A stretch of 64,000 nucleotides of DNA from Leptolyngbya sp. FACHB-321. GTDB taxonomy: Bacteria; Cyanobacteriota; Cyanobacteriia; Leptolyngbyales; Leptolyngbyaceae. A model generated the notes under the pieces. It was given only the letters and a program-made list of their open reading frames with translations, was not told the DNA's origin and searched no databases. Shown here piece by piece: positions 25,341 through 34,518 of the stretch. The position numbers and the translations under genes were made by a program. The stretch lies in the NCBI RefSeq assembly GCF_014695975.1, contig NZ_JACJPI010000084.1, forward strand, positions 124,001 through 188,000, given 5' to 3'. Positions within the stretch are counted from its first letter, which is position 1, and each line of letters opens with the position of its first letter.

Positions 25341-28076
25341 GTGGATCGTCCTGCCATGTCTTTGCGAGAGCGTTTTAATATTTCTAGGCTAGCAATTCAG
25401 TATCCCTGGCTGACGCTAGGCTTCTGGATTGCCGTCTGTGTAGCAGGGTTGCTGGCTTTTAGCTCCCTCAAGTACGCCTTGTTTCCAGACGTTACCTTTC
25501 CGGTAGTAGTGGTTAATGCAACAGCTAGCATCCCTACAGCTCAGGAGACCGAAGCCCGACTTACGCAACCGATTGAGGAGACACTACAGCCCCTCGAAGC
25601 ACAGGGATTAAATTCCGTGCGATCGTCTACCTATCCAGGACGATCGATTGTCAGCCTTTCCTTTGCGGTGGGCACCGATCTTGACGAATCGGTGGCGCGG
25701 GTTGAGACGGAGCTTAAAAAACTCAAATTACCTGACAACAGCACTTACAAGATTACTCCGGTCAACCTGAATGAGTCAGCCGTTGTCAGCTACGCGATCG
25801 AAAATCCCAAACAAACCTTGGCGCAGTTGACCACACTAGCACAGGAGCGTATTCTCCCCACGATTGCTCAGGTGCCGGGTGTCTTAAAGGTCAACTTGCT
25901 GGGCGTTCCGGCTGGAGCCACAGTCACTACACCCACTGCTAAACCAAATGTGGCAGAACAAGCCGTATTGAATGCAGGTTCATCGGCGGTGCGCTTTGGT
26001 GGTCGCGATGCGCTAGCGCTTGAAGTGGTGAAGCGTGGCGATGCGAATACGCTGGATGTGGTTAAAGCAGTGGACAATGCTGTTGTCCAGTTGCGATCGC
26101 AGCTACCAGAGGTGCAGGTCAATCTAGCTGCGACCCAGGCAGAGTATATTCGTGAGGCAACTGATTCGACCGTCGAGGCGCTAGGGCTAGCGATCATCCT
26201 CTCCGTTATTGTCATCTTTCCCTTTTTGTGGGATTGGAAAGCCACGTTGATTTCGGCACTGGCGATTCCGACTTCGCTCTTTGGCACTTTCATTGTGATG
26301 GCGCTCTTTGGCTTCAACCTGGAGACGATCACCTTGCTAGCGCTAGCACTTGTTGTCGGGATCATTGTGGATGACGCGATCGTCGATGTTGAAAACATTG
26401 CCCGTCACCTGGATGAAGGTGGCAAATCACCCCGGCAAGCGGCGATCGAAGCTACGGATGAAATTGGCTTGACGGTGGCAGCTGCTACCCTGACGATCGC
26501 GGCAGTCTTCCTACCTGTCGCTTTTATGCGGGGCGTAGTCGGGCAGTTCTTTCAACCCTTTGGCGTTACCGTCTCAGCGGCAGTGCTGATTTCGCTGCTG
26601 GTTGCCCGCACCCTCTCGCCACTGCTGGCGGTCTACTGGTTGCGACCACGACCCCAAAAACCATCGGAGCAGGGTTTGTCAGGGTTTGTCAACGCCTACC
26701 GCAAGCTGTTGCAATGGTCGTTGAGGCATCGAGCCATTGTCATCGGCATTGCTCTGTTGAGCTTTGTTGCTGGTTTGGCACTTATTCCCATCATCCCCAA
26801 AGGGTTCATTCCTAAGCTCGATCGGGGTGAGTTCAACATTACCTACACGGCTCCTTTACCTGCGATCGCGCTTAATCAAGCTGCATTGGCTCAGGCGGCA
26901 CAGGCTCAAGCGGCTGGTGTGAAGCCAACCACGTTACCCCCTGGCGTAGACCCAGCCCTATTAGCAGCGGCACAGAAAGCACCCCCCATCAATCCACTTC
27001 AGGACTCTCTGGAAACAGCGAAAAAGCTAGAAGCCGTCGTGCTTCAGTCCCCTGAAGTCGAAAGTGTGTTTACAACGGTTGGCACTCGGCAGCAGCCCAA
27101 TAAAGGCACGCTTTACGTCAAGCTGCGAGAAGGGCATACCGTTTCAACCACAGCGCTGCAAGATCAGTTCCGGCAGCAGTTGCCTGTGCTTAAGAACGTC
27201 ACGACCAGCATCGAGGATATTCAATTTGTCGATACGGGTGGTGACAAACCGCTGCAAGTGGGGCTAATCGGTGATGATCCGCTGGTTCTCAGCCAGAGTG
27301 CTAAGACCATTAAAGAGCGGCTTGAAAAACTTCCTGGCTTTGCTGATGTGACAACCACTGGTGCTGCCAATACCGCAGATAGGATTGTTGAAATTGAGCG
27401 GCGCAATGCCCGTCGAGTAGCTTACGTCAGCGCCAATCTAGGAGAGAACATTGCGTTGGGTGATGCCACCGATCGCGCTGTGGCGATCGCCAACGAAGTT
27501 AAACCACCGTCCATATCACTCAATTTAGGCGGTGATTCAGCCAGGTTGGGCGAAATCTTCGGCAGTTTTGGCTTCACGCTGGGGCTAGCTGTGATTTGCG
27601 TACTGGCAGTCTTGGTGCTGCTGTTCCGCAGTTGGACTGATCCCCTTGCTATCATCTTCTCCCTACCGCTGTCGATCGTAGGTGCCTTGCTAGCTGCCCT
27701 CTTGACCCGCAGCGATTTTGGCATGATTTCCATCATCGGTATTATCTTTCTGCTGGGTTTGGTGAATAAAAGCGCCATTCTACTGGTGGACTATACTAAC
27801 CAGCTTCGTCGTAGCGGACTCTCCCGCTCTGAAGCCATCCTTACAGCCGCGCCTGTTCGCCTGCGTCCCATTCTTATGACGACCGCTGCAACCATTCTAG
27901 GGATGCTGCCGATCGCTCTTGGTTTAGGAGCGGGAGCCGAATTACGCGCACCGATGGCGATCGCCATCATCGGCGGACTGATTACCTCTACCCTTCTAAG
28001 CTTGATCGTCGTGCCCGTAGTCTACGCGCTACTCGATGACCTGAGGCTTCGGCTCAAGGGAAAGCGTGAGAATTAA
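25341..28076 (+). CDS. RND-family efflux transporter (AcrB/HAE1-like)
   Basis: A 911-residue inner-membrane transporter of the RND superfamily, shorter than the usual 1,020-1,050. The GTG at 25341 gives MDRPAMSLRERFN; an ATG at 25356 is an equally good start. The first helix (WLTLGFWIAVCVAGLLAF) is followed by a porter domain (FPDVTFPVVVVNATASIP), a second block of membrane helices with LVVGIIVDDAIVDVENIARHL carrying the paired Asp needed for proton flow, a second porter domain and a final helix block (IIGIIFLLGLVNKSAILLVDY). Two Ala/Gln-rich insertions sit near residue 510-550. No adaptor or outer-membrane partner is adjacent. hpnA begins 45 bp downstream. Confidence 0.93.
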   Translation: MDRPAMSLRERFNISRLAIQYPWLTLGFWIAVCVAGLLAFSSLKYALFPDVTFPVVVVNATASIPTAQETEARLTQPIEETLQPLEAQGLNSVRSSTYPGRSIVSLSFAVGTDLDESVARVETELKKLKLPDNSTYKITPVNLNESAVVSYAIENPKQTLAQLTTLAQERILPTIAQVPGVLKVNLLGVPAGATVTTPTAKPNVAEQAVLNAGSSAVRFGGRDALALEVVKRGDANTLDVVKAVDNAVVQLRSQLPEVQVNLAATQAEYIREATDSTVEALGLAIILSVIVIFPFLWDWKATLISALAIPTSLFGTFIVMALFGFNLETITLLALALVVGIIVDDAIVDVENIARHLDEGGKSPRQAAIEATDEIGLTVAAATLTIAAVFLPVAFMRGVVGQFFQPFGVTVSAAVLISLLVARTLSPLLAVYWLRPRPQKPSEQGLSGFVNAYRKLLQWSLRHRAIVIGIALLSFVAGLALIPIIPKGFIPKLDRGEFNITYTAPLPAIALNQAALAQAAQAQAAGVKPTTLPPGVDPALLAAAQKAPPINPLQDSLETAKKLEAVVLQSPEVESVFTTVGTRQQPNKGTLYVKLREGHTVSTTALQDQFRQQLPVLKNVTTSIEDIQFVDTGGDKPLQVGLIGDDPLVLSQSAKTIKERLEKLPGFADVTTTGAANTADRIVEIERRNARRVAYVSANLGENIALGDATDRAVAIANEVKPPSISLNLGGDSARLGEIFGSFGFTLGLAVICVLAVLVLLFRSWTDPLAIIFSLPLSIVGALLAALLTRSDFGMISIIGIIFLLGLVNKSAILLVDYTNQLRRSGLSRSEAILTAAPVRLRPILMTTAATILGMLPIALGLGAGAELRAPMAIAIIGGLITSTLLSLIVVPVVYALLDDLRLRLKGKREN

Positions 28077-28121
28077 AGAAATTCCCATGAGTCATACCAC
28101 CACAATTACAAGAACGACTTA

Positions 28122-29111
28122 ATGCAAGCATTTGTTACAGGTGGAACGGGGTTTATTGGCGCGAATTTAGTGCGCTTATTGCTACAAGAAGGATATGCGG
28201 TGAAAGCGCTAGCTCGATCGGGCAGTCGCTTAGACAACCTGCAAGGATTAGATGTAGAAATCGTCAAAAGTGACCTGAATGATCCTGACCTGTGGCAGCG
28301 CATCAATGGCTGTCAGTTTATGTTTCATGTCGCAGCGCATTACTCGCTGTGGCAGACCGATCGCGATGCGCTCTACCAGAACAATGTGGTGGGTACGCGA
28401 AACATTCTGGCAGCAGCCCAGAAGGCAGGCGTGGAACGCACCGTATATACGAGTTCGGTGGCAGCGATCGGCGTAGGTGCATCTGGCAGTGCCGTGGATG
28501 AAACTCATCAAAGCCCCATGGAGAAATTGGTTGGGCACTACAAAAAATCTAAGTACCTAGCAGAGCAAGAAGCGGTAAAAGCTGTTCAAGCAGGACAAGA
28601 TATTGTCATCGTTAACCCTAGCAGTCCGATCGGTCCCTGGGATATCAAACCGACACCCACAGGCGACATTATCTTGCGCTTTCTGCGTCGTCAGATGCCT
28701 GCCTATGTCGATACAGGGCTGAACTTTATCCATGTAAAAGATGTGGCTTGGGGGCATTTGTTAGCGTTGCAGAAGGGTAAGACAGGCGATCGCTATATCC
28801 TTGGCAATCAAAACCTTACTCTCAAGGAACTACTCGATCAGCTTGCTGCGCTTACCGGACAACCCGCACCCCAAAACGCTATTCCTGCCTGGATTCCCCT
28901 CACCGTTGCCTGGATTGATGAGCAGATTCTCGCGCCCCTCGGCAAAACCCCTTCCGTGCCACTGGATGGGGTGCGCATGGCACAGCAGCCCATGTATTAC
29001 AATGCCGCCAAAGCCGTTCGCGAACTTGGGTTACCCCAAACCCCCCTATCTACAGCTCTGCGCGATAGCATAGAGTGGTTCGTAAAAAATAGTTACGTCA
29101 AGAAAGACTAG
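28122..29111 (+). CDS. hpnA: Hopanoid-associated sugar epimerase HpnA
   Basis: A 329-residue extended short-chain dehydrogenase/epimerase. The NAD(P) motif is VTGGTGFIGANL at the N-terminus, SSVAAIG gives the serine, and YKKSK gives the Tyr-x-x-x-Lys pair. Match to HpnA is supported by the FHVAAHYSLW and NNVVGTRN stretches and by hpnH immediately downstream. HpnA acts on the sugar part of hopanoid side chains or their precursors; the exact step is not settled. Start ATG 28122, 45 bp after the RND gene. Confidence 0.9.
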   Translation: MQAFVTGGTGFIGANLVRLLLQEGYAVKALARSGSRLDNLQGLDVEIVKSDLNDPDLWQRINGCQFMFHVAAHYSLWQTDRDALYQNNVVGTRNILAAAQKAGVERTVYTSSVAAIGVGASGSAVDETHQSPMEKLVGHYKKSKYLAEQEAVKAVQAGQDIVIVNPSSPIGPWDIKPTPTGDIILRFLRRQMPAYVDTGLNFIHVKDVAWGHLLALQKGKTGDRYILGNQNLTLKELLDQLAALTGQPAPQNAIPAWIPLTVAWIDEQILAPLGKTPSVPLDGVRMAQQPMYYNAAKAVRELGLPQTPLSTALRDSIEWFVKNSYVKKD

Positions 29112-29211
29112 AGAAAAGCTAAAGGCTGAAAGCTAATTTTTTTATCTTTTAGACTTTATACTTCTCTTTTTCTCTTTCATCCGTGTTCCCGTTTTGAGGA
29201 GTGAAAAATGT

Positions 29212-30234
29212 ATGGCAGTTCTTCTACAGCAGGCGATCGAAGTTGGTAAGTACGTTGTCACCCAGCGCTTGACGGGTCGCAAACGTTATCCGCTAGTGCT
29301 TATGCTGGAACCATTGTTTCGCTGCAATCTAGCGTGCCCTGGCTGCGGCAAAATTCAGCATCCAACCGATATTTTGGTGCAGAACTTAACCCCTGCCCAA
29401 TGTTTTGCAGCAGTTGAGGAGTGCGGCGCACCCGTTGTCTCGATTCCTGGTGGCGAACCATTGCTCCATCCGCAAATTGATGAGATCGTGCGTGGCTTGG
29501 TGGAACGCAAGAAATACATTTACCTTTGCACAAATGGCATTTTGCTCGAAAAAAGCCTGAGCAAATTTACACCCTCGCCGTATCTCACCTTCAGCGTGCA
29601 TTTAGATGGGTTGCGTGAGCATCATGACAAGTGTGTCGATCGCAAAGGCATTTTTGACATCGCGGTCAAAGCTATCAAAGCTGCCAAAGCCAAGGGATTC
29701 CGCGTCACAACCAATACCACGGTTTTTGAAGGCACCGATCCAAAAGAAATGCAGGACTTCTTCGATTTCATTGCCACGCTTGGCACTGATGGCATGATGA
29801 TTTCTCCTGGCTATAGCTACGACTGGGCACCCGATCAAGAGCACTTCCTCAAGCGCGAACAGACCAAAGCGCTCTTCCGCGAAATTCTAGCGCCCCTCAA
29901 AGCAGGCAAAAAGAACTGGAACTTTAACCACAATCCTCTGTTTTTAGACTTCCTCACGGGTGAAAAAGACTATGAATGCACGCCTTGGGGCAGCCCTAGC
30001 TACAGTGTGCTTGGCTGGCAAAAGCCCTGCTATCTCTTGAACGAAGGGCATTATGAGACCTTCCAAGAGCTAATCGATCACACTGATTGGAGCAAATACG
30101 GGCGATCGAGTGGTAATCCTGAATGTGCTGACTGTATGGTGCATTGCGGCTACGAGCCTACTGCGGCTGTGGATGCCATGCAGCCACAAAATATGATGCG
30201 GGCGATCGGTAGCGTCTTTGGCATCGCAAACTAA
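29212..30234 (+). CDS. hpnH: Adenosyl-hopene transferase HpnH (radical SAM)
   Basis: A 340-residue radical SAM enzyme that adds the adenosyl group to diploptene to make adenosylhopane, the first step to bacteriohopanetetrol-type side chains. The iron-sulfur site is the CxxxCxxC motif in [11 protein letters not shown] near residue 40; the C-terminal region adds Cys residues in [13 protein letters not shown] 29212 is preceded by GAGGAG at 29196-29201. It is 100 bp downstream of hpnA on the same strand, followed by a hairpin at 30263-30294. Confidence 0.96.
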   Translation: MAVLLQQAIEVGKYVVTQRLTGRKRYPLVLMLEPLFRCNLACPGCGKIQHPTDILVQNLTPAQCFAAVEECGAPVVSIPGGEPLLHPQIDEIVRGLVERKKYIYLCTNGILLEKSLSKFTPSPYLTFSVHLDGLREHHDKCVDRKGIFDIAVKAIKAAKAKGFRVTTNTTVFEGTDPKEMQDFFDFIATLGTDGMMISPGYSYDWAPDQEHFLKREQTKALFREILAPLKAGKKNWNFNHNPLFLDFLTGEKDYECTPWGSPSYSVLGWQKPCYLLNEGHYETFQELIDHTDWSKYGRSSGNPECADCMVHCGYEPTAAVDAMQPQNMMRAIGSVFGIAN

Positions 30235-30262
30235 GTTCACGTACTAGAACATTGCAAATACA

Positions 30263-30294
30263 AGACCCCCAGCCTCTTAAAAAGCCGGGGGTCT
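30263..30294. terminator. Hairpin between convergent hpnH and a leftward gene
   Basis: AGACCCCC-AGC and GC-CGGGGGTCT form a strong stem with a 9-base loop containing an A-run. No long T-run follows on either strand, so it is a plausible but not textbook terminator for both genes. Confidence 0.55.
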
Positions 30295-30325
30295 AAATCA
30301 TTAGTAGTAACTTCTAACTGCGATC

Positions 30326-30709
30326 TTAATTAGTAAGATCCGTGGCTGCACGACCGGCAGCATCTCCAACTTGGTCAGCGGTTTTCTCAGCGCCTTTTGT
30401 ATAACCTGACCCAAATTCTTTGAAGGCTTCGGCTGACTCTTTACCAATGCGCTTCACGCGCTCACCAGGATTGCCTTCTACTTTCTTAGCTTCGCGGTTC
30501 CACTGTCCGGTTGTCTTGGGTCGATCGGCGTCATTTTGCTGAATACTCTCGCGCAGCTTTGCAGGTAACGGCTGGTCGTTCTTTCCTATATCAACGTTGG
30601 TTGTCAGTAGTAGAAACCCGACTAAACCAGCAGCAAAAAACTGCTTTACCTGTAGTCCTTCTAACAAAGTACTGATGTGAGCGATCGCCCTAGAAATCAA
30701 ATTTTTCAT
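30326..30709 (-). CDS. Small conserved membrane-anchored protein, function unknown
   Basis: A 127-residue protein from ATG 30709 with ribosome site GGAGTAATGGC. A hydrophobic segment (QFFAAGLVGFLLLTTNVD, about 23-40) is followed by a hydrophilic, charge-rich tail with VKRIGKESAEAFKEFGSGY and an Ala/Thr-rich amphipathic end (GAEKTADQVGDAAGRAA). The pattern is like the small low-temperature- or stress-induced cyanobacterial proteins, but I do not recognise a named family. The frame also runs upstream to 30826 without a better start. Confidence 0.68.
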   Translation of the reverse strand: MKNLISRAIAHISTLLEGLQVKQFFAAGLVGFLLLTTNVDIGKNDQPLPAKLRESIQQNDADRPKTTGQWNREAKKVEGNPGERVKRIGKESAEAFKEFGSGYTKGAEKTADQVGDAAGRAATDLTN

Positions 30710-31140
30710 GCCATTACTCCAATAGTTCATTCTCAAACATTGCTGCTGTGATGTGTTTTGATTTGACTTAGAAGCTGCGATTTGCCTTGGTAAACCGTTA
30801 GCAATTGCGTATCGCATCAGCTCCAATAGGAATTGAGCAAGAAGTGGTTTATTCTTCTAAAAACCTATGCTCTTAAGCCAAGCCATATCCATAAGCACAA
30901 GGTTAAAGTTAACGCTCACGAGAGAACAATTCCTCTGACAAAAGTCATAGCTCAATGGTGAGAAAAGCTGTGAGTGGTGCAGATTATTAGTCATAACGTC
31001 AAGCCGCTTGCTGAACCATTTTCTTTAAGCAGGAAAGTAAGGCTATGGAGAAGCGTTACAACGGCAGACTATTTGCTGTCTCATGCTCAAACACTAAAAA
31101 CGTCTATCAACACAAAGTTTCAAGGCATTTGCAGTGTGGC
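30710..31140. other. Intergenic region, about 430 bp
   Basis: Between two leftward genes. I see no protein-like frame, tRNA, or strong hairpin here. It probably holds the promoter of the small membrane protein on its left. Confidence 0.5.
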
Positions 31141-31602
31141 TTAATCACCCGGCTCTCGTTGCGATGACTGGGGTGCAAGGAGTGGCGGTTGCGGTGATGG
31201 GTTGGGGCTTTGCAAAACGGCAAGGGCGATCGACCAACCGACAACAAGACCTAGTCCACCAAAACGTACGATTTGCCAAAAGGGTTCTCGCAGGCTGCCC
31301 CAAGAAAACAGACGGCTCTCAAGCTTTACCTCTAGTGCATCGAGTTGTGTTTGCAGTTGGGTTAACTCGGCTTTGAGCGCGGGGGAGGGAGACCGCTGGA
31401 TCTGCTGCTTCAGTTGCTTCTGGTGTTCTTGAAGCTGTGCCTGCGTTTGCTCATCCTGTTGCACCTGCATGTAACGCTCTTTGAGGCCAGTCAGCGATCG
31501 CTCAATGGCAGCTAGCTCCTGCTCAAACGTTTGTGCATCCGATAACGGCACATCCTTATCAGAGCTGGAGGCAGAATCAGGCGATGGTGGGGGCAACGAC
31601 AT
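31141..31602 (-). CDS. Coiled-coil protein with C-terminal membrane helix
   Basis: A 153-residue protein: a Ser/Asp/Pro-rich start, a coiled coil (about 25-100, rich in Gln and Leu: LKERYMQVQQDEQTQAQ), then a single hydrophobic helix (VRFGGLGLVVGWSIALAVL, about 112-130) and a Pro-rich tail. It looks like a tail-anchored protein conserved in cyanobacteria, but I cannot assign a function. Divergent from the next gene with a 56-bp gap. Confidence 0.72.
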   Translation of the reverse strand: MSLPPPSPDSASSSDKDVPLSDAQTFEQELAAIERSLTGLKERYMQVQQDEQTQAQLQEHQKQLKQQIQRSPSPALKAELTQLQTQLDALEVKLESRLFSWGSLREPFWQIVRFGGLGLVVGWSIALAVLQSPNPSPQPPLLAPQSSQREPGD

Positions 31603-31658
31603 AACAGCAGTAGTAGAGTGGAGATACCCTTGATTATGCCCACGATCGTCGTAACCCT

Positions 31659-31976
31659 ATGCCCGATACGTCTCTTTCTGCTACGTCATCCCAGGTCACT
31701 AGTGCTGACCGAGGTAACTTGAGCGCATTTAGCGCTGCCGAACTGGCTCAAGCATTGCTAGAAAAACTTGCGATCGCCGAACGAGACTGGCATCGCCTCA
31801 AGTCAAACCGCAAAGTCCGTGCTAATGAGCAAGCCGCTGCCGCGATCGTCTTCCTGCTTAAAGACCAACCCGATGAAGCTTTGCCGCGGCTCCAGCAAGC
31901 GGTTGCATGGCTTGATCGATCGATTTCGGCACCACCCTGCCCCTCTCATGGCGATCGGGCAAAGCGGGAGGAGTAG
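31659..31976 (+). CDS. Small conserved cyanobacterial protein (DUF6439-like)
   Basis: A 105-residue protein. The core (ELAQALLEKLAIAERDWHRL, then ALPRLQQAVAWLDRSISAPP) resembles a family of short cyanobacterial proteins that I believe is called DUF6439; the number is from memory. No catalytic motif is visible. It sits head-to-head with the coiled-coil gene, 56 bp apart, so the two likely share a control region. Confidence 0.7.
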   Translation: MPDTSLSATSSQVTSADRGNLSAFSAAELAQALLEKLAIAERDWHRLKSNRKVRANEQAAAAIVFLLKDQPDEALPRLQQAVAWLDRSISAPPCPSHGDRAKREE

Positions 31977-32094
31977 AAGGCTAGCCTATAAACAGATCTT
32001 GGGCAGGAGTTGCACTGCCATAGCCTTGAGAGCTGCTCCAGGATCAAGGGTTAGTCTTTCTAGCATTTAGTTACCTAGGCTACAACCACTCCTA

Positions 32095-32868
32095 ATGGAG
32101 AACGAGCTAGAATCGAGTCGAAATCTAGTCGCAATTAACGTGACGAGAATGACTAGCAGACTTCAATCTTCCTATACCAGCCAGCAGGTATCTGTCTGGC
32201 TACGTGGGCTTTTAACAATCGCTTGGGCTGATGGACATTTCGACCCACAGGAGCAACATCTGATTACTTCACTTGTCAACCAGGAACTCAATGCCGCCGA
32301 CACCTCAAAGGCATTAGAGCCTGTTTCACCCGCCGAGCTTGCAGAAGCGCTTGGGCACGACTCTGCTTTAGCCGAAAACTTCATGAGAATGGCTGTTATG
32401 GTAGCCATTGCTGACGGTGCCTACTCATCTTGCGAGGACGAAATACTCTTTCAGTACTGCCAAGCACTTGGATTAAACACAGAGGTGTTAGAAGTCCTTC
32501 GCACAACCTTAAATGAGCCAGAAAGTGAGTCAGAAGCTGCACCAGCAGAGGCAATGCTTGTGTCTAGTGGCGAACGACCGATGCAGGCTTACCTTGACCT
32601 AAAACCGCAGCCAACGTTGCTGAATCCCGTGCGCGATTGGTTGGATAAAATGGAGGTGCAAGATCCAAAAATTGCACGTCTTCTCTGTAAGCTGATTCCG
32701 CCTCAGTGCCCGTTTGAGCGTGACATTAATTTCTTTGGTCGTACGATCGCTCATATCCCACCGCTTTGCAAACTCAACCCTCTTTACGATCAACTAGTTG
32801 GCTTGCGCTTTCGGGCGCTCTCTTATTTAGCTGACGATTGCGGCGAAGACATCTCCGCTTATTGCTAG
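32095..32868 (+). CDS. TerB-like domain fused to Mo-dependent nitrogenase C-terminal domain
   Basis: A 257-residue protein. Residues about 30-145 resemble the TerB helical fold (GLLTIAWADGHFDPQEQHLI, MVAIADGAYSSCEDEIL). Residues about 175-257 match the so-called Mo-dependent nitrogenase C-terminal domain (ARLLCKLIPPQCPFERDINF, ending PLYDQLVGLRFRALSYLADD). The domain name is historical: no nitrogenase genes are seen here. Start ATG 32095; M19 is an alternative. It ends 4 bp before the convergent CPBP gene. Confidence 0.85.
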   Translation: MENELESSRNLVAINVTRMTSRLQSSYTSQQVSVWLRGLLTIAWADGHFDPQEQHLITSLVNQELNAADTSKALEPVSPAELAEALGHDSALAENFMRMAVMVAIADGAYSSCEDEILFQYCQALGLNTEVLEVLRTTLNEPESESEAAPAEAMLVSSGERPMQAYLDLKPQPTLLNPVRDWLDKMEVQDPKIARLLCKLIPPQCPFERDINFFGRTIAHIPPLCKLNPLYDQLVGLRFRALSYLADDCGEDISAYC

Positions 32869-32872
32869 CTGA

Positions 32873-33715
32873 TTAGCTCACAAAGCTCCAGAGCAAGCCC
32901 CCTGTACCACAGAGTAGAAGCAGCCCCATGCCACCCGCAAGAGGCTGCTTTTTTATTCCGGTTAACCATTCAGAGCCGCGATCAGTGTAGCGAATGAGTT
33001 GAGCCGTATCAAGGCTTGCCATACCCCAGACCCAACCTGCATGAAGCCCACAGGCTAGTCCTAGGCTGCCACCGTCTGCCCAACGAGCAATGACTAAGAC
33101 CACTCCCATGAGCCAAAGCCCAGGTAACTGAGGTGCAATCTCCGTACCTTCCCAAACTAAGTGAAGCAACGCAAAAATGAGGCTAGAGCTAGCTGCTGCA
33201 ACCCAGGCAGCATATTCAAGCTGTAGCTGGTTAAGCAGGAAGCCGCGAAAGATTAATTCTTCAATCAGACTGATTAGCAGCCCCAGCGCAAGGGTAGGTA
33301 AAAGAGCGGCAACAAATTGGCGTTGGTTTGACTGCTCGATTTCGATCCACCCAGCCCAACGTTCAAGGCTAAATAAAAGTGCAATACCCAGAATGCCTAA
33401 TCCTAGTCCCAGTAGTAATGAGCTGAAGGTCGATCGCGCCAGTACAAGACCATATGCAGCAAAGGTACGCCCTTCAAGCTTCGCAAAGCCCCATAAAACG
33501 AGTGGTGCCAGCAAGTAAAGCGATAGAACCAGCGGAATTTTTTGAGCAATCGCCAGTGGCTTGGGAGGATGCCATTTCAGGCTAATTGCTAAGGGGATTG
33601 CAATCGGCAACCAAAGCAAAAGCCAAGCCACAAAAAAAGCGATGATTTTAACCACCGCCGAACTTGCTGCGATCACATCTAGCAAGGCATCTACTGGTTG
33701 AAATTGTTCAGACAT
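32873..33715 (-). CDS. CPBP-family intramembrane glutamic protease
   Basis: A 280-residue membrane protein from ATG 33715 (MSEQFQPVDALLDVIAAS). About eight hydrophobic helices are visible. The CPBP/Abi motifs are present: EELIFRGFL for motif 1 with Glu-Glu, ALLHLVW for motif 2 with His, and GLHAGWVWG for motif 3. In this fold (related to Rce1) the Glu and His residues form the protease site. The substrate is unknown. Confidence 0.9.
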   Translation of the reverse strand: MSEQFQPVDALLDVIAASSAVVKIIAFFVAWLLLWLPIAIPLAISLKWHPPKPLAIAQKIPLVLSLYLLAPLVLWGFAKLEGRTFAAYGLVLARSTFSSLLLGLGLGILGIALLFSLERWAGWIEIEQSNQRQFVAALLPTLALGLLISLIEELIFRGFLLNQLQLEYAAWVAAASSSLIFALLHLVWEGTEIAPQLPGLWLMGVVLVIARWADGGSLGLACGLHAGWVWGMASLDTAQLIRYTDRGSEWLTGIKKQPLAGGMGLLLLCGTGGLLWSFVS

Positions 33716-34113
33716 TGGGCTCAAAACTTGCTACCAACAGGCACAATCATAGTTTTTCAGCATTTTCCAAGCAAAGACATTTCACTTGTTCCAGGCGATC
33801 GCGCTGCACCCGTTCATTCTAATTCGAGTGAATTTGGCTCTAGTTTGGCTCTCATCTAGCTCCAGCAAAAGAAGTGCCAAAAACCTTCAGGAACAAAAAT
33901 ACAGTCCTACGTTGCTTAAAGAACAATAAATCCTAGCAAGAACTCCAACGGATAACAGACAAAGATGTTATCGACTAGAGTTCTTGCTTAGAGAAGCGAT
34001 CAGGCAACACAGTAGTGAAGCCACACAGTTTTCGTGGTTAAGTTTTAAGAACAGGAGCAGATAATACTACTCCATGCACTAATTCATCATTCAGAGAAGC
34101 ATCTGAATTTCTA
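33716..34113. other. Intergenic region between CPBP protease and cyAbrB genes
   Basis: Both flanking genes point left. The gap holds the extended hairpin described separately, and the upstream half of the CPBP promoter. No other feature is supported. Confidence 0.55.
33936..33987. terminator. Long double-stem hairpin, possible cyAbrB terminator or structured RNA
   Basis: GCAAGAACTC (33936-33945) pairs with GAGTTCTTGC (33978-33987), and inside it GATAAC (33951-33956) pairs with GTTATC (33967-33972), with 5-base symmetric internal loops and a 10-base apical loop. On the minus strand it lies downstream of the cyAbrB stop. There is no T-run, so it may instead be a processed or protein-binding RNA element. 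Confidence 0.5.
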
Positions 34114-34518
34114 TTAGGCTTCGTCATGAAAACCATTACTTTCACCCTTGCCAGCATCAAGCTGAATTAGATGAATGTGCTTGTAGCCAAGCTTAATCTC
34201 AAACTCATCTCCGGGCTTTAACCCCATTGCTTGAGTATAAGCAGCACCAATGACAATCTGACCGTTTTTGTGAACACTTACTCGATACGTTGGCTCGCGA
34301 CCGCGACCATCCTTAGAGCCTTCAGGACTCAACGGAATACCTCTAGCGCCAAGTACAGCGTCGTAGAAATCAGTTAGGTTAACGCGGGTCTGGTTGTTTT
34401 TCGTTACCGTATAGTACCCGCAGCGCTTTGCTGTTTCTCGGCGCGGCAAGTGTGAAAGTTCTTTTACTTTTTGAAGTAGGGCTTTTCCAGTAAGTGGAGT
34501 CGTTGCAGTATCAGTCAT
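34114..34518 (-). CDS. cyAbrB-family transcriptional regulator
   Basis: A 134-residue DNA-binding protein of the cyanobacterial AbrB-like family, starting at ATG 34518 (MTDTATTPLTGKALLQK). The cyanobacterial N-terminal part (LSHLPRRETAKRCGYYTVTK, FYDAVLGARG) is followed by the AbrB-like swapped hairpin (TYRVSVHKNGQIVIGAAYTQ, GDEFEIKLGYKHIHL). It most resembles cyAbrB2, a global regulator linking carbon, nitrogen and redox state. An AT-rich run upstream (34540-34670) probably holds its promoter; on the minus strand TATATT lies at 34583-34588. Confidence 0.93.
   Translation of the reverse strand: MTDTATTPLTGKALLQKVKELSHLPRRETAKRCGYYTVTKNNQTRVNLTDFYDAVLGARGIPLSPEGSKDGRGREPTYRVSVHKNGQIVIGAAYTQAMGLKPGDEFEIKLGYKHIHLIQLDAGKGESNGFHDEA

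Noticed and set aside
32095-32868. Nitrogen-fixation gene, as suggested by the Mo-nitrogenase C-terminal domain name
   Set aside because: The domain occurs in non-fixing contexts, and no nif genes lie in the window.
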